Assembly: GCF_021168455.1 (NCBI RefSeq)
Contig: NZ_JAJOZR010000007.1
Location: 62,001 to 126,000 of the forward strand
Source: Ferranicluibacter quercicola
GTDB lineage: Bacteria; Pseudomonadota; Alphaproteobacteria; Rhizobiales; Rhizobiaceae
Direction of reading: 5' to 3'
Length of the DNA: 64,000 nucleotides
Shown here: one piece after another, positions 39,919 through 48,324 of the stretch
Layout of the letters: every line of letters starts with the position of its first letter
Numbering within the stretch: position 1 is the first letter of the stretch
Position numbers and translations under genes: made by a program
The notes under the pieces: model-generated
What the model saw: only the letters and a program-made list of their open reading frames with translations
Databases searched by the model: none
What the model was told of the DNA's origin: nothing

Positions 39919-40344
39919 ATGCCATACGTCGTTATCGATACGAATGTGCTCACAAGCGCCTGTATCGGAAGCGGCGCTTCGTCCAAGGTCATCGAGCTTT
40001 GCCTTTTGAAGAAACTGACGCCGGTTCTATCGGCGTCGCTTTTCCTGGAGTATCGGGACGTCCTTTCCCGAGCGGCGATTTTCGACAGGGCGCGTCTGGA
40101 CAGTCTGGAGCGCAACCTGCTGCTGCGTGCTTTTATATCGACATGCCGATGGCACGACATATATTTCAGTTGGCGGCCCAACCTCGTCGATGAAGCCGAC
40201 AACCACGTTTTCGAATTGGCTGTCGCCGCAAACGGCGCTACGATCGTCACGAACAATCTCCGGGACTTTCGGTCCATGGACCTGAAGTTCCCGGACATCG
40301 TTATCGAGACGCCCCAGTCGTTGCTGCAAAGGATGATGCCATGA
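39919..40344 (+). CDS. PIN-domain toxin (putative toxin-antitoxin system)
   Basis: The 141-residue protein matches the PIN nuclease family seen as toxin in type II systems: VIDTNVLTSACIGSG (Asp7), FLEYRDVLSR (Glu), LVDEADNHVFELA (Asp) and TNNLRDF (Asp). PIN toxins cut RNA, often tRNA. It starts five bases after the hydrolase gene and its TGA overlaps the ATG of the next small gene, the likely antitoxin. The order toxin then antitoxin is the reverse of VapBC. Confidence 0.85.
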   Translation: MPYVVIDTNVLTSACIGSGASSKVIELCLLKKLTPVLSASLFLEYRDVLSRAAIFDRARLDSLERNLLLRAFISTCRWHDIYFSWRPNLVDEADNHVFELAVAANGATIVTNNLRDFRSMDLKFPDIVIETPQSLLQRMMP

Positions 40345-40550
40345 ACGCGATCGTCATTCCGCTATCACAGGACACCGCCGAGAAGGTCGCGCGCATTGCA
40401 GGAGAACGTGGCGTGAGTGTCGAGACACTGATGTCGGATGTTGCGGTGCATATGGTCGAACAGTTCGAAGCTCGCGAACTCTACCTTCGGGAGGCCGAAC
40501 GCGGGCGGCACGAAGTCGAACTGGCACTGGAGCTTCTCAGGCGCCCTTGA
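40341..40550 (+). CDS. Likely antitoxin of the PIN toxin, 69 residues
   Basis: A 69-residue protein (MNAIVIPLSQDTAEKVARIA, GERGVSVETLMSDVAVHMVEQ, EVELALELLRRP) with a short first strand and helices like a ribbon-helix-helix domain plus a charged helical tail. It overlaps the toxin gene by four bases (ATGA). No other partner is nearby, so the antitoxin role is inferred from position and size. The gene ends 8 bp before the convergent anmK. Confidence 0.7.
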   Translation: MNAIVIPLSQDTAEKVARIAGERGVSVETLMSDVAVHMVEQFEARELYLREAERGRHEVELALELLRRP

Positions 40551-40558
40551 TCCGTCGA

Positions 40559-41683
40559 TCACGGTTTCGGACGGAAGATACCTCCGCTCACCGGTTCCCG
40601 CACGCCCGTCGTCCCTGGGAACGTCAGCGGCAAGCCGCGCAGCGAACGCACCGCGAGATAGGCCCAGGCCTCCGCCTCCATCGCACCACCATCCAGCCCC
40701 ACGGCATCGGAGGAAACGACACGGGCGCCGCTCTGCCCCGCCAGCGCCGAGAATTCGCTCATGACGACCGGGTTGAGCCGACCGCCACCCGAGATGATGT
40801 AGGTCTTCGGTCGGGCCGGCAGGTGGTTTGCACAGCGCAGGATCGCAGCACCCGTGACATAGGCGAGCGTGCGCGCCCCGTCCGCGAGCGACACCTCGCC
40901 CTTGGCAGGCGGCGCGAAATCGCCGCGGTCGAGCGAGCGCCGGATGTTGTCGGTGAAGAAGGCATGGTTCAGATATCGGGCCGCCAGATCGGGCACGACG
41001 GCGCCACCTGCCGCAATCGCGCCGCCTGCATCGAACGCCCCGCATTCATGGGCCTCGACCCACTGGTCGATCAGCATGTTTCCGGGGCCGCAGTCGAAGG
41101 CAGAAAGCTGCCCGTCGTCACCGACGAAGGTCAGGTTTGAAATCCCGCCGATATTGACGAACACGACAGGCCCGTCGAGATCGCCCGGCAGATTGGCGGC
41201 AAGCGCCCGGTGATAGACGGGGATGAGCGGCGCACCTTGCCCGCCGGCCACCATGTCCGCCGCACGCATGTCATCGACGACGTCGATCCCCGTTTCCGCC
41301 GCCAGCAGAGCACCGTCGCCGATCTGCACGGTCAAGCCATCGTCCGGCCGGTGCAGCACCGTCTGCCCGTGAAAACCGATCACATCGATACCGGAAGACT
41401 TCAGCCCCTGCGCATGCAGGAAGTCGTGCACGGCCACGGCATGCAGCAGCGTCAGGTCCCGCTCGATACGCGCAAGCGCGTCCGGACGCTCGGCACGATG
41501 CCGGATCGCGCCCGCCATCACGAGCGCCGCCTTCAGCCGTGCGCGAAAGCCGCTGTCGTAGGAGAGACCGTGGCTTGGGCCGCGCCTGACGACCGCTTCG
41601 CCGTCGGTCGTCACGAGCGCGATGTCGATCCCGTCCATGCTGGTGCCGCTCATCAGCCCGATCGCCGTCTTCACCGCCGTCAT
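40559..41683 (-). CDS. anmK: Anhydro-N-acetylmuramic acid kinase
   Basis: AnmK phosphorylates and opens 1,6-anhydro-MurNAc, a step of peptidoglycan recycling. The 374-residue protein shows GLMSGTSMDGIDIAL, ATP motif FVNIGGISNLTFVG and GPGNMLID, with the C-terminal SGGGRLNPVVM. The ATG at 41683 has AGGA directly before it and gives the usual start; the frame continues to 41731. It faces tyrS across 125 bp. Confidence 0.93.
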   Translation of the reverse strand: MTAVKTAIGLMSGTSMDGIDIALVTTDGEAVVRRGPSHGLSYDSGFRARLKAALVMAGAIRHRAERPDALARIERDLTLLHAVAVHDFLHAQGLKSSGIDVIGFHGQTVLHRPDDGLTVQIGDGALLAAETGIDVVDDMRAADMVAGGQGAPLIPVYHRALAANLPGDLDGPVVFVNIGGISNLTFVGDDGQLSAFDCGPGNMLIDQWVEAHECGAFDAGGAIAAGGAVVPDLAARYLNHAFFTDNIRRSLDRGDFAPPAKGEVSLADGARTLAYVTGAAILRCANHLPARPKTYIISGGGRLNPVVMSEFSALAGQSGARVVSSDAVGLDGGAMEAEAWAYLAVRSLRGLPLTFPGTTGVREPVSGGIFRPKP

Positions 41684-41808
41684 TCCTGTCCCTCCCGCCC
41701 GAATCGTGTCCGCCGTCATCGTTCGCAACATTCATGACCGAGACGGATGCACTTCGCAAAAAACAATGCTAAAGGCCCGGCTTCCGCCAGATCGAAGAGT
41801 TTACGTTT

Positions 41809-43065
41809 ATGTCCAGGTTCAAGTCCGATTTCCTCCGCACCCTCGACGAGCGCGGCTTTCTCCACCAGCTCTCCGACGAGAGCGGGCTGGACGCGCTGTT
41901 TCAGAAGGAGGTCGTTACGGCCTATATCGGCTACGATCCGACCGCATCGAGCCTGCATGTCGGCCATCTCACGCAGATCATGATGCTGCACTGGCTGCAG
42001 GAAACCGGCCACCGGCCGCTGTCGCTGATGGGCGGCGGCACCGGCATGGTCGGCGATCCCTCCTTCAAGGAGGAGGCCCGCAAGCTGATGACCGTGGAAA
42101 CGATCGAGGAGAACATCGCCTCGATCAAGCGCTGCTTTGCGAACTATCTCGACTACGACAAGCCCGGCAATGCCGCGCTGATGGTCAACAATGCGGAATG
42201 GCTGCGTCCGCTCAACTACCTCGAGTTCCTGCGCGATGTCGGCCGGCATTTCTCCGTCAATCGCATGCTCTCCTTCGACAGCGTCAAGACGCGGCTCGAT
42301 CGCGAGCAGTCGCTGTCCTTCCTCGAATTCAACTACATGATCCTGCAGGCCTACGATTTTGTCGAACTGGCCAAGCGCTACGACTGCCGCCTGCAGATGG
42401 GCGGCTCGGACCAGTGGGGCAACATCGTCAACGGCATCGATCTCGGTCACCGGATGGGCACGCAGCAGCTCTACGCGCTCACCTCGCCGCTGCTCACCAC
42501 GTCGTCCGGTGCGAAGATGGGCAAGTCGGCCTCCGGCGCGATCTGGCTGAACGCCGAATTGCTTCCGGTCTATGATTTCTGGCAGTACTGGCGCAACACG
42601 GAAGATGCCGATGTCGGCCGCTTCCTCAAGCTCTTCACGACACTGCCCATGGACGAGATCGCCAGGTTGACGGCGCTTGGCGGCGCCGAGATCAACGAGG
42701 CGAAGAAGACGCTGGCAACCGAGGTAACCGCGATCCTGCACGGCCGCGCCGCCGCGGAAGCGGCTGCCGAGACCGCGCGCAAGACCTTCGAGGAAGGTGG
42801 CGCATCGAGTAGCCTTCCCACCGTCTCGATAAGTGATGAGGGGAAATGGTTCTACGGGCGTTCGGCTGGCGAAATCGCACTTGCTACAAATCTTTTTCCA
42901 TCGAAGTCCGAGCTGCGACGGAAGATTGAGCAACGCGGGCTGAAAATAAACGATGAAGCCATTGTCGATGCCAAACAGATAATTGCGTGGAGCAATACCT
43001 ATCAGGACTCGGGAGCCTTCAAAGTTCAGCTTGGCAAGAAAATCTTCTTGGTGAAGAGAGCCTAG
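41809..43065 (+). CDS. tyrS: Tyrosyl-tRNA synthetase
   Basis: A class I synthetase of 418 residues with the HIGH-like motif HVGHL, the Tyr pocket region MGGSDQWGNI and KMGKS in place of KMSKS. The C-terminal S4-like domain ends KVQLGKKIFLVKRA. From about 42840 to the stop (last 75 codons) base composition falls to 49% G+C by direct count (110 of 225), against 78% in the line just before it (42721-42780), and codons ending in A or T become frequent. The domain is complete and the frame intact, so the gene is probably functional with an exchanged or diverged tail. Confidence 0.95.
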   Translation: MSRFKSDFLRTLDERGFLHQLSDESGLDALFQKEVVTAYIGYDPTASSLHVGHLTQIMMLHWLQETGHRPLSLMGGGTGMVGDPSFKEEARKLMTVETIEENIASIKRCFANYLDYDKPGNAALMVNNAEWLRPLNYLEFLRDVGRHFSVNRMLSFDSVKTRLDREQSLSFLEFNYMILQAYDFVELAKRYDCRLQMGGSDQWGNIVNGIDLGHRMGTQQLYALTSPLLTTSSGAKMGKSASGAIWLNAELLPVYDFWQYWRNTEDADVGRFLKLFTTLPMDEIARLTALGGAEINEAKKTLATEVTAILHGRAAAEAAAETARKTFEEGGASSSLPTVSISDEGKWFYGRSAGEIALATNLFPSKSELRRKIEQRGLKINDEAIVDAKQIIAWSNTYQDSGAFKVQLGKKIFLVKRA

Positions 43066-43072
43066 ATATCTC

Positions 43073-46000
43073 CTACTGAAACTCGAAAATATTCCGGAAC
43101 ACCCCCGGCGCGATGATCGACAGGGGGTTGATCGTCAGGTTCGGTTTGGTGAAGGAGCCGGTCAGCTTGAAGGTGATGCCGAGCAGGCCGCGATCGCGGC
43201 CGTTCCCGAGAAGGGTGCCGATCAGCGGCAATTCGCTGAAAAGGCGGTTGAGACCATAGGCCGGCATGAAGGTGCCGGTCATATCGATCTTACCGTTGGG
43301 GTCGCGCACGACGCCCTGGAAGGTCGCACCAACATCGTTGCCGCGCACGACGCCATTGTCGAGGGCGATCTGCCCGCCGTCGAGCGCGAGATTGGCAAAG
43401 CCGCGTTCGAACTTTACCGAACTCATGTCGATATCCTTCTTGACCGCCTGGTTGAGGCTTCGCCCGTCGGATGTCGAGGGCGAGGAGACCATCGACTGCA
43501 GCCGCTGCTCGTTGACGAGCGCGAATTTGCGGATATCGAGCGTTCCGCGCCAGGAGTTGCCGCCGCGGTCCCGCAGCTTCAGATTCAGAAGGCCGCCGCG
43601 CATATTGGCGTAGATATCCGCGAACCGCGCGAGTGCCCCCGCATCGCCACTCGTCAGCTGGACGATATTGTCGGCACCGGACGCCACGAGATCGCCGACC
43701 ACGGCCTGTCCGGTCGAGGTCACCGCCTTCAGCTTCAGACCCTCGATCGCCTTTCCGCGGGCGGTGTAGGAGAGGTTGACGTTGGAGAGCGTTTCCGAGT
43801 GAAACCCCTGCACGCTTTCCAGCGCGGCATCGATCGAGACGCGCTTGGCCGCGGCCTCGGACACGTCGCCCTTTGCGCCGGGCGATTTCAGGCTATCGAT
43901 GACCGACCGGATATCGGCCGAGCTGCCGTTGACAGTGACGCCGTAGCCGCTCTTCTGTCGCTTGACGGACACGGCATAGTTGTCGCCGGCCGCAAGGCGC
44001 ACGGAGGTGAGGTCGGCGGCGGCCAGACCGGCCTTGTCGATGGTGATCGCTCCGCCGGCTCCAAAGCTCTCGCCCGAAATTTTGAAGTCGCTGATCGACG
44101 TCACCCCGTCCTTCGTCACGGCCGACAGGCTCGATGTCGCAGGCACGCCGCGCCCCTTGCTCCAGCCGATCCACGGCAGGGAGAGGGTCGCACCCTCCAG
44201 ATCGACCTTGACCACCTGCTTGTCGCCGTCCTCCAGGTTCACGTCGAGGCCGACGGGTCCATCGACGATGCCGCTGAGCCCCGGTGCGAACTTCGCCAGC
44301 GCCCCGTCTGGCAAGGTGCCGGAGACAGTGCGGCTGCGCTTGACCGTGCTGTTCGCGCCGATCGGCTCCACGGCGTCGAGCTTCATGGTCACGCCGTCCA
44401 CCGCCGCCTTCGCGTCGAGCACGGCGTGCTGGGGGTCGATGCGCAGCGTCCCGTCGATATCGGAGATCTCGCGGCCGGCCATCGGCGGCTTCAGCGACAC
44501 GCCGTTCAGACGCATCTCCGCCTGCCATTCCGGCGGCGGCGGGTGCTGGTCGCGGGCGAGCCCGAACCGGGCGCCGACATCCGCCGTCATGGGGCCGGAA
44601 AAGTCCTCCGCCTTGAACGGGGTCTTCTGCAGCGCCTCCAGCGGCCGGTAGCTGACGAGTTCGGCAATCGCGTCGGCTTCGCCGGAAACCTGCAGCTTCA
44701 GTTCGGCCATCAGCGGTTTGCCATAGGTATCCGGGAGGATGAGGTTGCCGCCATTCAGCGTCACCGTGCGACCGGAGGGAAAATAGGCCGTGCCGCTGGT
44801 GATATCCACATCGGCCCGCTCCCCGCGCAGCGTGAAATGGCCGGTCGCGTCCCGCAGAGGCGGTATGTCTCCGGTGATGTTGACGCGCGCCCCGCCGATG
44901 TCGAAATCGATCATGAGTTCGTCCGCGGCCAGCTCCACCGGACCGGCCGTCTCCGCCAGCCGTCCTTCCTTGATCGCGAGCTCGATCTTGCCGTTGTTGA
45001 CCGTTCCGCCGAAGATATTGGCGATCACCCAGCTGCGGGCCTTCTTGCCGACCCACCAGGGCCAGAGCTGCTTGATGCCGGCCGTCTGCATGTCCGTGGT
45101 CAGGCCCGCGAAGTTGATCTGCGGCGAGGTGCTCGAAAAGGCGATCGAGAGGGAACCGGCGAAGGTACCGAGCTTGCTGGCGACGGACAGCTCGCGAAAC
45201 AGCATGGCGTGCCGTTCGGACTGGAAATCGCCCGCGACCTTCGCATCGAAGGTCAGCGGCGGTTCGTTGACATCGATCGGCGCGGATGTTCCGCCCTTGA
45301 CGAGCACATCGATGCTGAAACCCTTCGGTAGAGCGAGCGCCATGGGGTCCGACGGAGGCGTTGCCGGAGACAGCGTGGCCGCCGGCGCCATGGAGGCCGC
45401 ACTCGTCGAATCGATGTCGCGGACGGAGCCGCTGAACGGGAACACGGACTTGCCGAGACGCACCGTCGAGGTGTTCACCTCGATGCTGCCGCGTTGAAAG
45501 TCGTAAGCGAGATTGACGTCGGACGGCAGGAGATCGGATTGCAGGCCACTCGCGACGAAGACGCCCCGGTCGAGCGCGCCGGACATGGTCAGTTGCGGGG
45601 CAACGCCCGCGCCGGCCCGCACGGCCGACAGGTTGATCGAGGCCTTGGTATCGAGACCGAAGGGCGGCTCGGTCGCGGTCTCCGCGCGGTAGAGAAGGGC
45701 CGAGGTGGGAAGGCCGGTCACGGCGCCGCCGAGACGGACGATGCGACCCTTGTCACTGTCGGCCGTCAGCTGCAGTGCCGTCGACGTCCCGTCGATCGCG
45801 GCATCGCCGCGAATCGTCATGGACCCATTCTCGGCACGGGCGAAATCGAGAGAATGAACGTCGAGCTTCACCACGCGGTTGCGCGGACCGGAAAGCGGCA
45901 GCATCACATCGGCGATGCGCACCACTTGCGTGCCGCTGCGGGCGATCAGGCTGGAGATCGTGTCCATCTGCGCGAAGACGGCCTCCATCGCCCCGCTGAC

Positions 46001-46537
46001 ATCGGCAATGCGGATGCGGGTGAGGTCGAGAGGCTTGCCCTGCGGCAGGATGGCCGGCGCGAGGCGCGCACCTTCGGCTTCGATGCGCGAGACGGAAATC
46101 TTTCCGGACAGGAGCGAAAACGGGTCGAGTTCGATGAAGACAGACTCGGTCGTCAGCAGCTGCTCGTCGGAGGCGTTGCGCTTCAGCGAGACATCCTGCG
46201 CCTTCAGCGCCAGCGCGCCGTCGCCGGTCAGGCGAACCACGGTGCTGCCGACATCGACGTGATAGGCATCGCCGAGCGCATTGTTCAGCGCCGCCTGGGC
46301 GCGCGTGTTCAGAATGCGGTCGATCCCGCCGGCTTCCACCGCGATGACGAGACCGGCGGCAAACAGGATGAGGACGCAGACGAGCCCGAGAAACCCTTTG
46401 ACGCAGCGGCGGGGCCAGCGGCGGCGCGTGGTGGCATGCAGGATACAGGGATCGTACGCCTGCGCCGAAGGCAGCGAGTGCAACGCGACGATGTCCTCCT
46501 TGCGGAAAACGGTCTTTTCACCCCGGATCTCACTCAT
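43073..46537 (-). CDS. AsmA/YhdP-like membrane-anchored protein (DUF3971)
   Basis: The 1154-residue protein has an N-terminal cytoplasmic stretch, one span near residues 46-68 (GFLGLVCVLILFAAGLVIAV) and a very long repetitive beta-rich periplasmic part (for example GDGALALKAQDVSLKRN, FTLRGERADVDITSG) ending with an AsmA-like C-terminal region (GVVRGNDVGATFQGVVRD). Proteins of this shape (YhdP, TamB, AsmA) are thought to carry phospholipid to the outer membrane. It lies tail to tail with tyrS, 7 bp apart. Confidence 0.85.
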   Translation of the reverse strand: MSEIRGEKTVFRKEDIVALHSLPSAQAYDPCILHATTRRRWPRRCVKGFLGLVCVLILFAAGLVIAVEAGGIDRILNTRAQAALNNALGDAYHVDVGSTVVRLTGDGALALKAQDVSLKRNASDEQLLTTESVFIELDPFSLLSGKISVSRIEAEGARLAPAILPQGKPLDLTRIRIADVSGAMEAVFAQMDTISSLIARSGTQVVRIADVMLPLSGPRNRVVKLDVHSLDFARAENGSMTIRGDAAIDGTSTALQLTADSDKGRIVRLGGAVTGLPTSALLYRAETATEPPFGLDTKASINLSAVRAGAGVAPQLTMSGALDRGVFVASGLQSDLLPSDVNLAYDFQRGSIEVNTSTVRLGKSVFPFSGSVRDIDSTSAASMAPAATLSPATPPSDPMALALPKGFSIDVLVKGGTSAPIDVNEPPLTFDAKVAGDFQSERHAMLFRELSVASKLGTFAGSLSIAFSSTSPQINFAGLTTDMQTAGIKQLWPWWVGKKARSWVIANIFGGTVNNGKIELAIKEGRLAETAGPVELAADELMIDFDIGGARVNITGDIPPLRDATGHFTLRGERADVDITSGTAYFPSGRTVTLNGGNLILPDTYGKPLMAELKLQVSGEADAIAELVSYRPLEALQKTPFKAEDFSGPMTADVGARFGLARDQHPPPPEWQAEMRLNGVSLKPPMAGREISDIDGTLRIDPQHAVLDAKAAVDGVTMKLDAVEPIGANSTVKRSRTVSGTLPDGALAKFAPGLSGIVDGPVGLDVNLEDGDKQVVKVDLEGATLSLPWIGWSKGRGVPATSSLSAVTKDGVTSISDFKISGESFGAGGAITIDKAGLAAADLTSVRLAAGDNYAVSVKRQKSGYGVTVNGSSADIRSVIDSLKSPGAKGDVSEAAAKRVSIDAALESVQGFHSETLSNVNLSYTARGKAIEGLKLKAVTSTGQAVVGDLVASGADNIVQLTSGDAGALARFADIYANMRGGLLNLKLRDRGGNSWRGTLDIRKFALVNEQRLQSMVSSPSTSDGRSLNQAVKKDIDMSSVKFERGFANLALDGGQIALDNGVVRGNDVGATFQGVVRDPNGKIDMTGTFMPAYGLNRLFSELPLIGTLLGNGRDRGLLGITFKLTGSFTKPNLTINPLSIIAPGVFRNIFEFQ

Positions 46538-46877
46538 GAGCGGCGTCGGCCTCTGCGAAGGTCGAAAAATGCATGTCTCGGCAAAATCCCGTGGCTCGAG
46601 GCGTACGCCTTGTCTAACAAATCAATGGACCACCGCATCCATTCTGCCTTTCGGCAGACGATGCGGCAACCGGCGTCGGAGTTTGCGCCACGAAAACCGT
46701 GCGCGCCGATGATCGTGATGGACGACACGAGCCGTCGAATCGCCGTCCATGATCCGCCGTTCTCCCCGGCGGGGATGACGGCATGCCGCTTTGCACCATA
46801 TAAGTGAGGCGACAAATGGTCGGAGCGACGTCTTTCGACGTCATCCGGCGAGAAAGCGGACGAAAACAGGAGCCAAC
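46538..46877. other. Divergent intergenic region, no gene seen
   Basis: Space between the leftward AsmA-like gene and the rightward peroxiredoxin gene. It must hold both promoters. No clear promoter pair, repeat or RNA gene was identified; open frames here are tail ends or antisense frames. Confidence 0.5.
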
Positions 46878-47351
46878 ATGACCGTTATCGCCACAGGCGC
46901 CAAGGCGCCGGACTTCACCCTGCCGCGCGACGGCGGCGGAACCGTCTCGCTTGCCGAACAGGCCTGCCGCCAGGTCGTGCTCTTCTTCTACCCGAAGGAC
47001 GATACCACCGGCTGCACGGCCGAATCGATCGCCTTCACGGCCAACATCAAGGCCTTCGAAGCCGCGAACGCCGTCGTGATCGGCATGTCGCCCGATTCGG
47101 CCAAGAAGCATGACAAATTCGTCGCCAAGCACGACCTTGCCGTCATTCTCGCGGCGGACGAGGACAAGACGACGCTCGAAGCCTATGGCGTCTGGGCCGA
47201 GAAGAGCATGTACGGCAAGAAATACATGGGCGTGGAGCGCACCACGGTCCTCATCGGGCCGGACGGCATCGTCACCCGCGTGTGGGAAAAGGTGAAGGTT
47301 CCCGGCCACGCCGAAGAGGTCCTCGCCGCCGTCCAGGCCGCAGCCGCGTGA
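46878..47351 (+). CDS. bcp: Peroxiredoxin, Bcp/PrxQ family
   Basis: The 157-residue thiol peroxidase reduces hydroperoxides. The peroxidatic motif is LFFYPKDDTTGCTAESIAF, with the active Cys following PKDDTTG. The residue four after it, a resolving Cys in the classic PrxQ (GCTxExC form), is Ile here, so this is a one-Cys-like or alternative variant. The ATG at 46878 with AGGAG seven bases upstream is chosen; the frame runs back to 46791. Its TGA overlaps the next gene's GTG. Confidence 0.9.
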   Translation: MTVIATGAKAPDFTLPRDGGGTVSLAEQACRQVVLFFYPKDDTTGCTAESIAFTANIKAFEAANAVVIGMSPDSAKKHDKFVAKHDLAVILAADEDKTTLEAYGVWAEKSMYGKKYMGVERTTVLIGPDGIVTRVWEKVKVPGHAEEVLAAVQAAAA

Positions 47352-48232
47352 GCGACGAAGCGACGGCGGGCGATTCGGCGGAAACCGCAGCCTCCGGAAA
47401 CGCAAGCCCGTCTTCGCTCGCGATGCGATCGCTGCGGGACGGCGCCGCACGCGCCATTCGCGCCGCCGATCTCGACCTCAAGGCAGACCTTGCGCAGGAG
47501 GCGGCGCGCCGCTGGAGCGAGCGGCGCCTGTCCCTGCGCTCGCCGCTGGATACGCCGGTCCCTTCGCGTCCCGGCCGCCCGGAGAAGCCGGAGCTGATCC
47601 CGCCCCAGCGCGTTCCGCGTCGCGCGCTGACGACGCTGCGCGGGCGCATCGCCCTCCTCCATGCCATTGCCCATATCGAACTGAACGCCGTCGATCTCGC
47701 GCTCGACATCGTCGCCCGTTTCGCGACGGAGCGCGTGCCGAACTCGTTCTTCGATGGCTGGATGCGGGTTGCCTTCGAGGAGGCCAAGCATTTCCGGCTG
47801 GTGCGAAACCGGCTGCGTGATCTCGGCGCCGACTATGGCGACCTGCCGGCCCATGACGGGCTGTGGCAGGCCGCGCATGACACGCGAAACGACCTGACGG
47901 CGCGGCTCGCCGTCGTTCCTCTCATTCTCGAAGCCCGCGGTCTCGACGTGACGCCCGCGCTGCAGGAGAAGATGCGCCAATCGGGCGACGACGCCAGCGC
48001 CGCGGTCCTCGACATCATCTACGAGGACGAGAAGGGCCATGTGGCCGTTGGCGCCAAGTGGTTCCGCTTCCTCTGTGCCCGCGAGGGCAAGGATCCCGCG
48101 CGGGCATTCCAGGATCTCGTGCGCGCCAATTTTCGCGGCCCGCTGAAGGCGCCGTTCAACGATGTCGCCCGCGCCGAAGCCGGCCTCACGCCGTCCTTCT
48201 ACCGCTCGATGACGGCCTCGGTGAACATCTGA
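47348..48232 (+). CDS. DUF455 ferritin-like protein
   Basis: A 294-residue protein with a disordered first 30 residues and then a helical ferritin-like domain whose metal-binding Glu/His pairs are visible: HAIAHIELNAVDLALDI, AFEEAKHFRLVRNRL, ILEARGLDVTP and IYEDEKGHVAVG. DUF455 is a ferritin-superfamily domain without a settled role. GTG start at 47348 overlaps the bcp stop (GTGA), so the two are one operon. Confidence 0.85.
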   Translation: MSDEATAGDSAETAASGNASPSSLAMRSLRDGAARAIRAADLDLKADLAQEAARRWSERRLSLRSPLDTPVPSRPGRPEKPELIPPQRVPRRALTTLRGRIALLHAIAHIELNAVDLALDIVARFATERVPNSFFDGWMRVAFEEAKHFRLVRNRLRDLGADYGDLPAHDGLWQAAHDTRNDLTARLAVVPLILEARGLDVTPALQEKMRQSGDDASAAVLDIIYEDEKGHVAVGAKWFRFLCAREGKDPARAFQDLVRANFRGPLKAPFNDVARAEAGLTPSFYRSMTASVNI

Positions 48233-48324
48233 GCCGGGACCGGATCACGGTCTCATCAAGCAAATATTAACCTTAACAAGGTCTACTCCACGCAGGAATT
48301 TAGGGCATGCGGCGGGAGTACATT

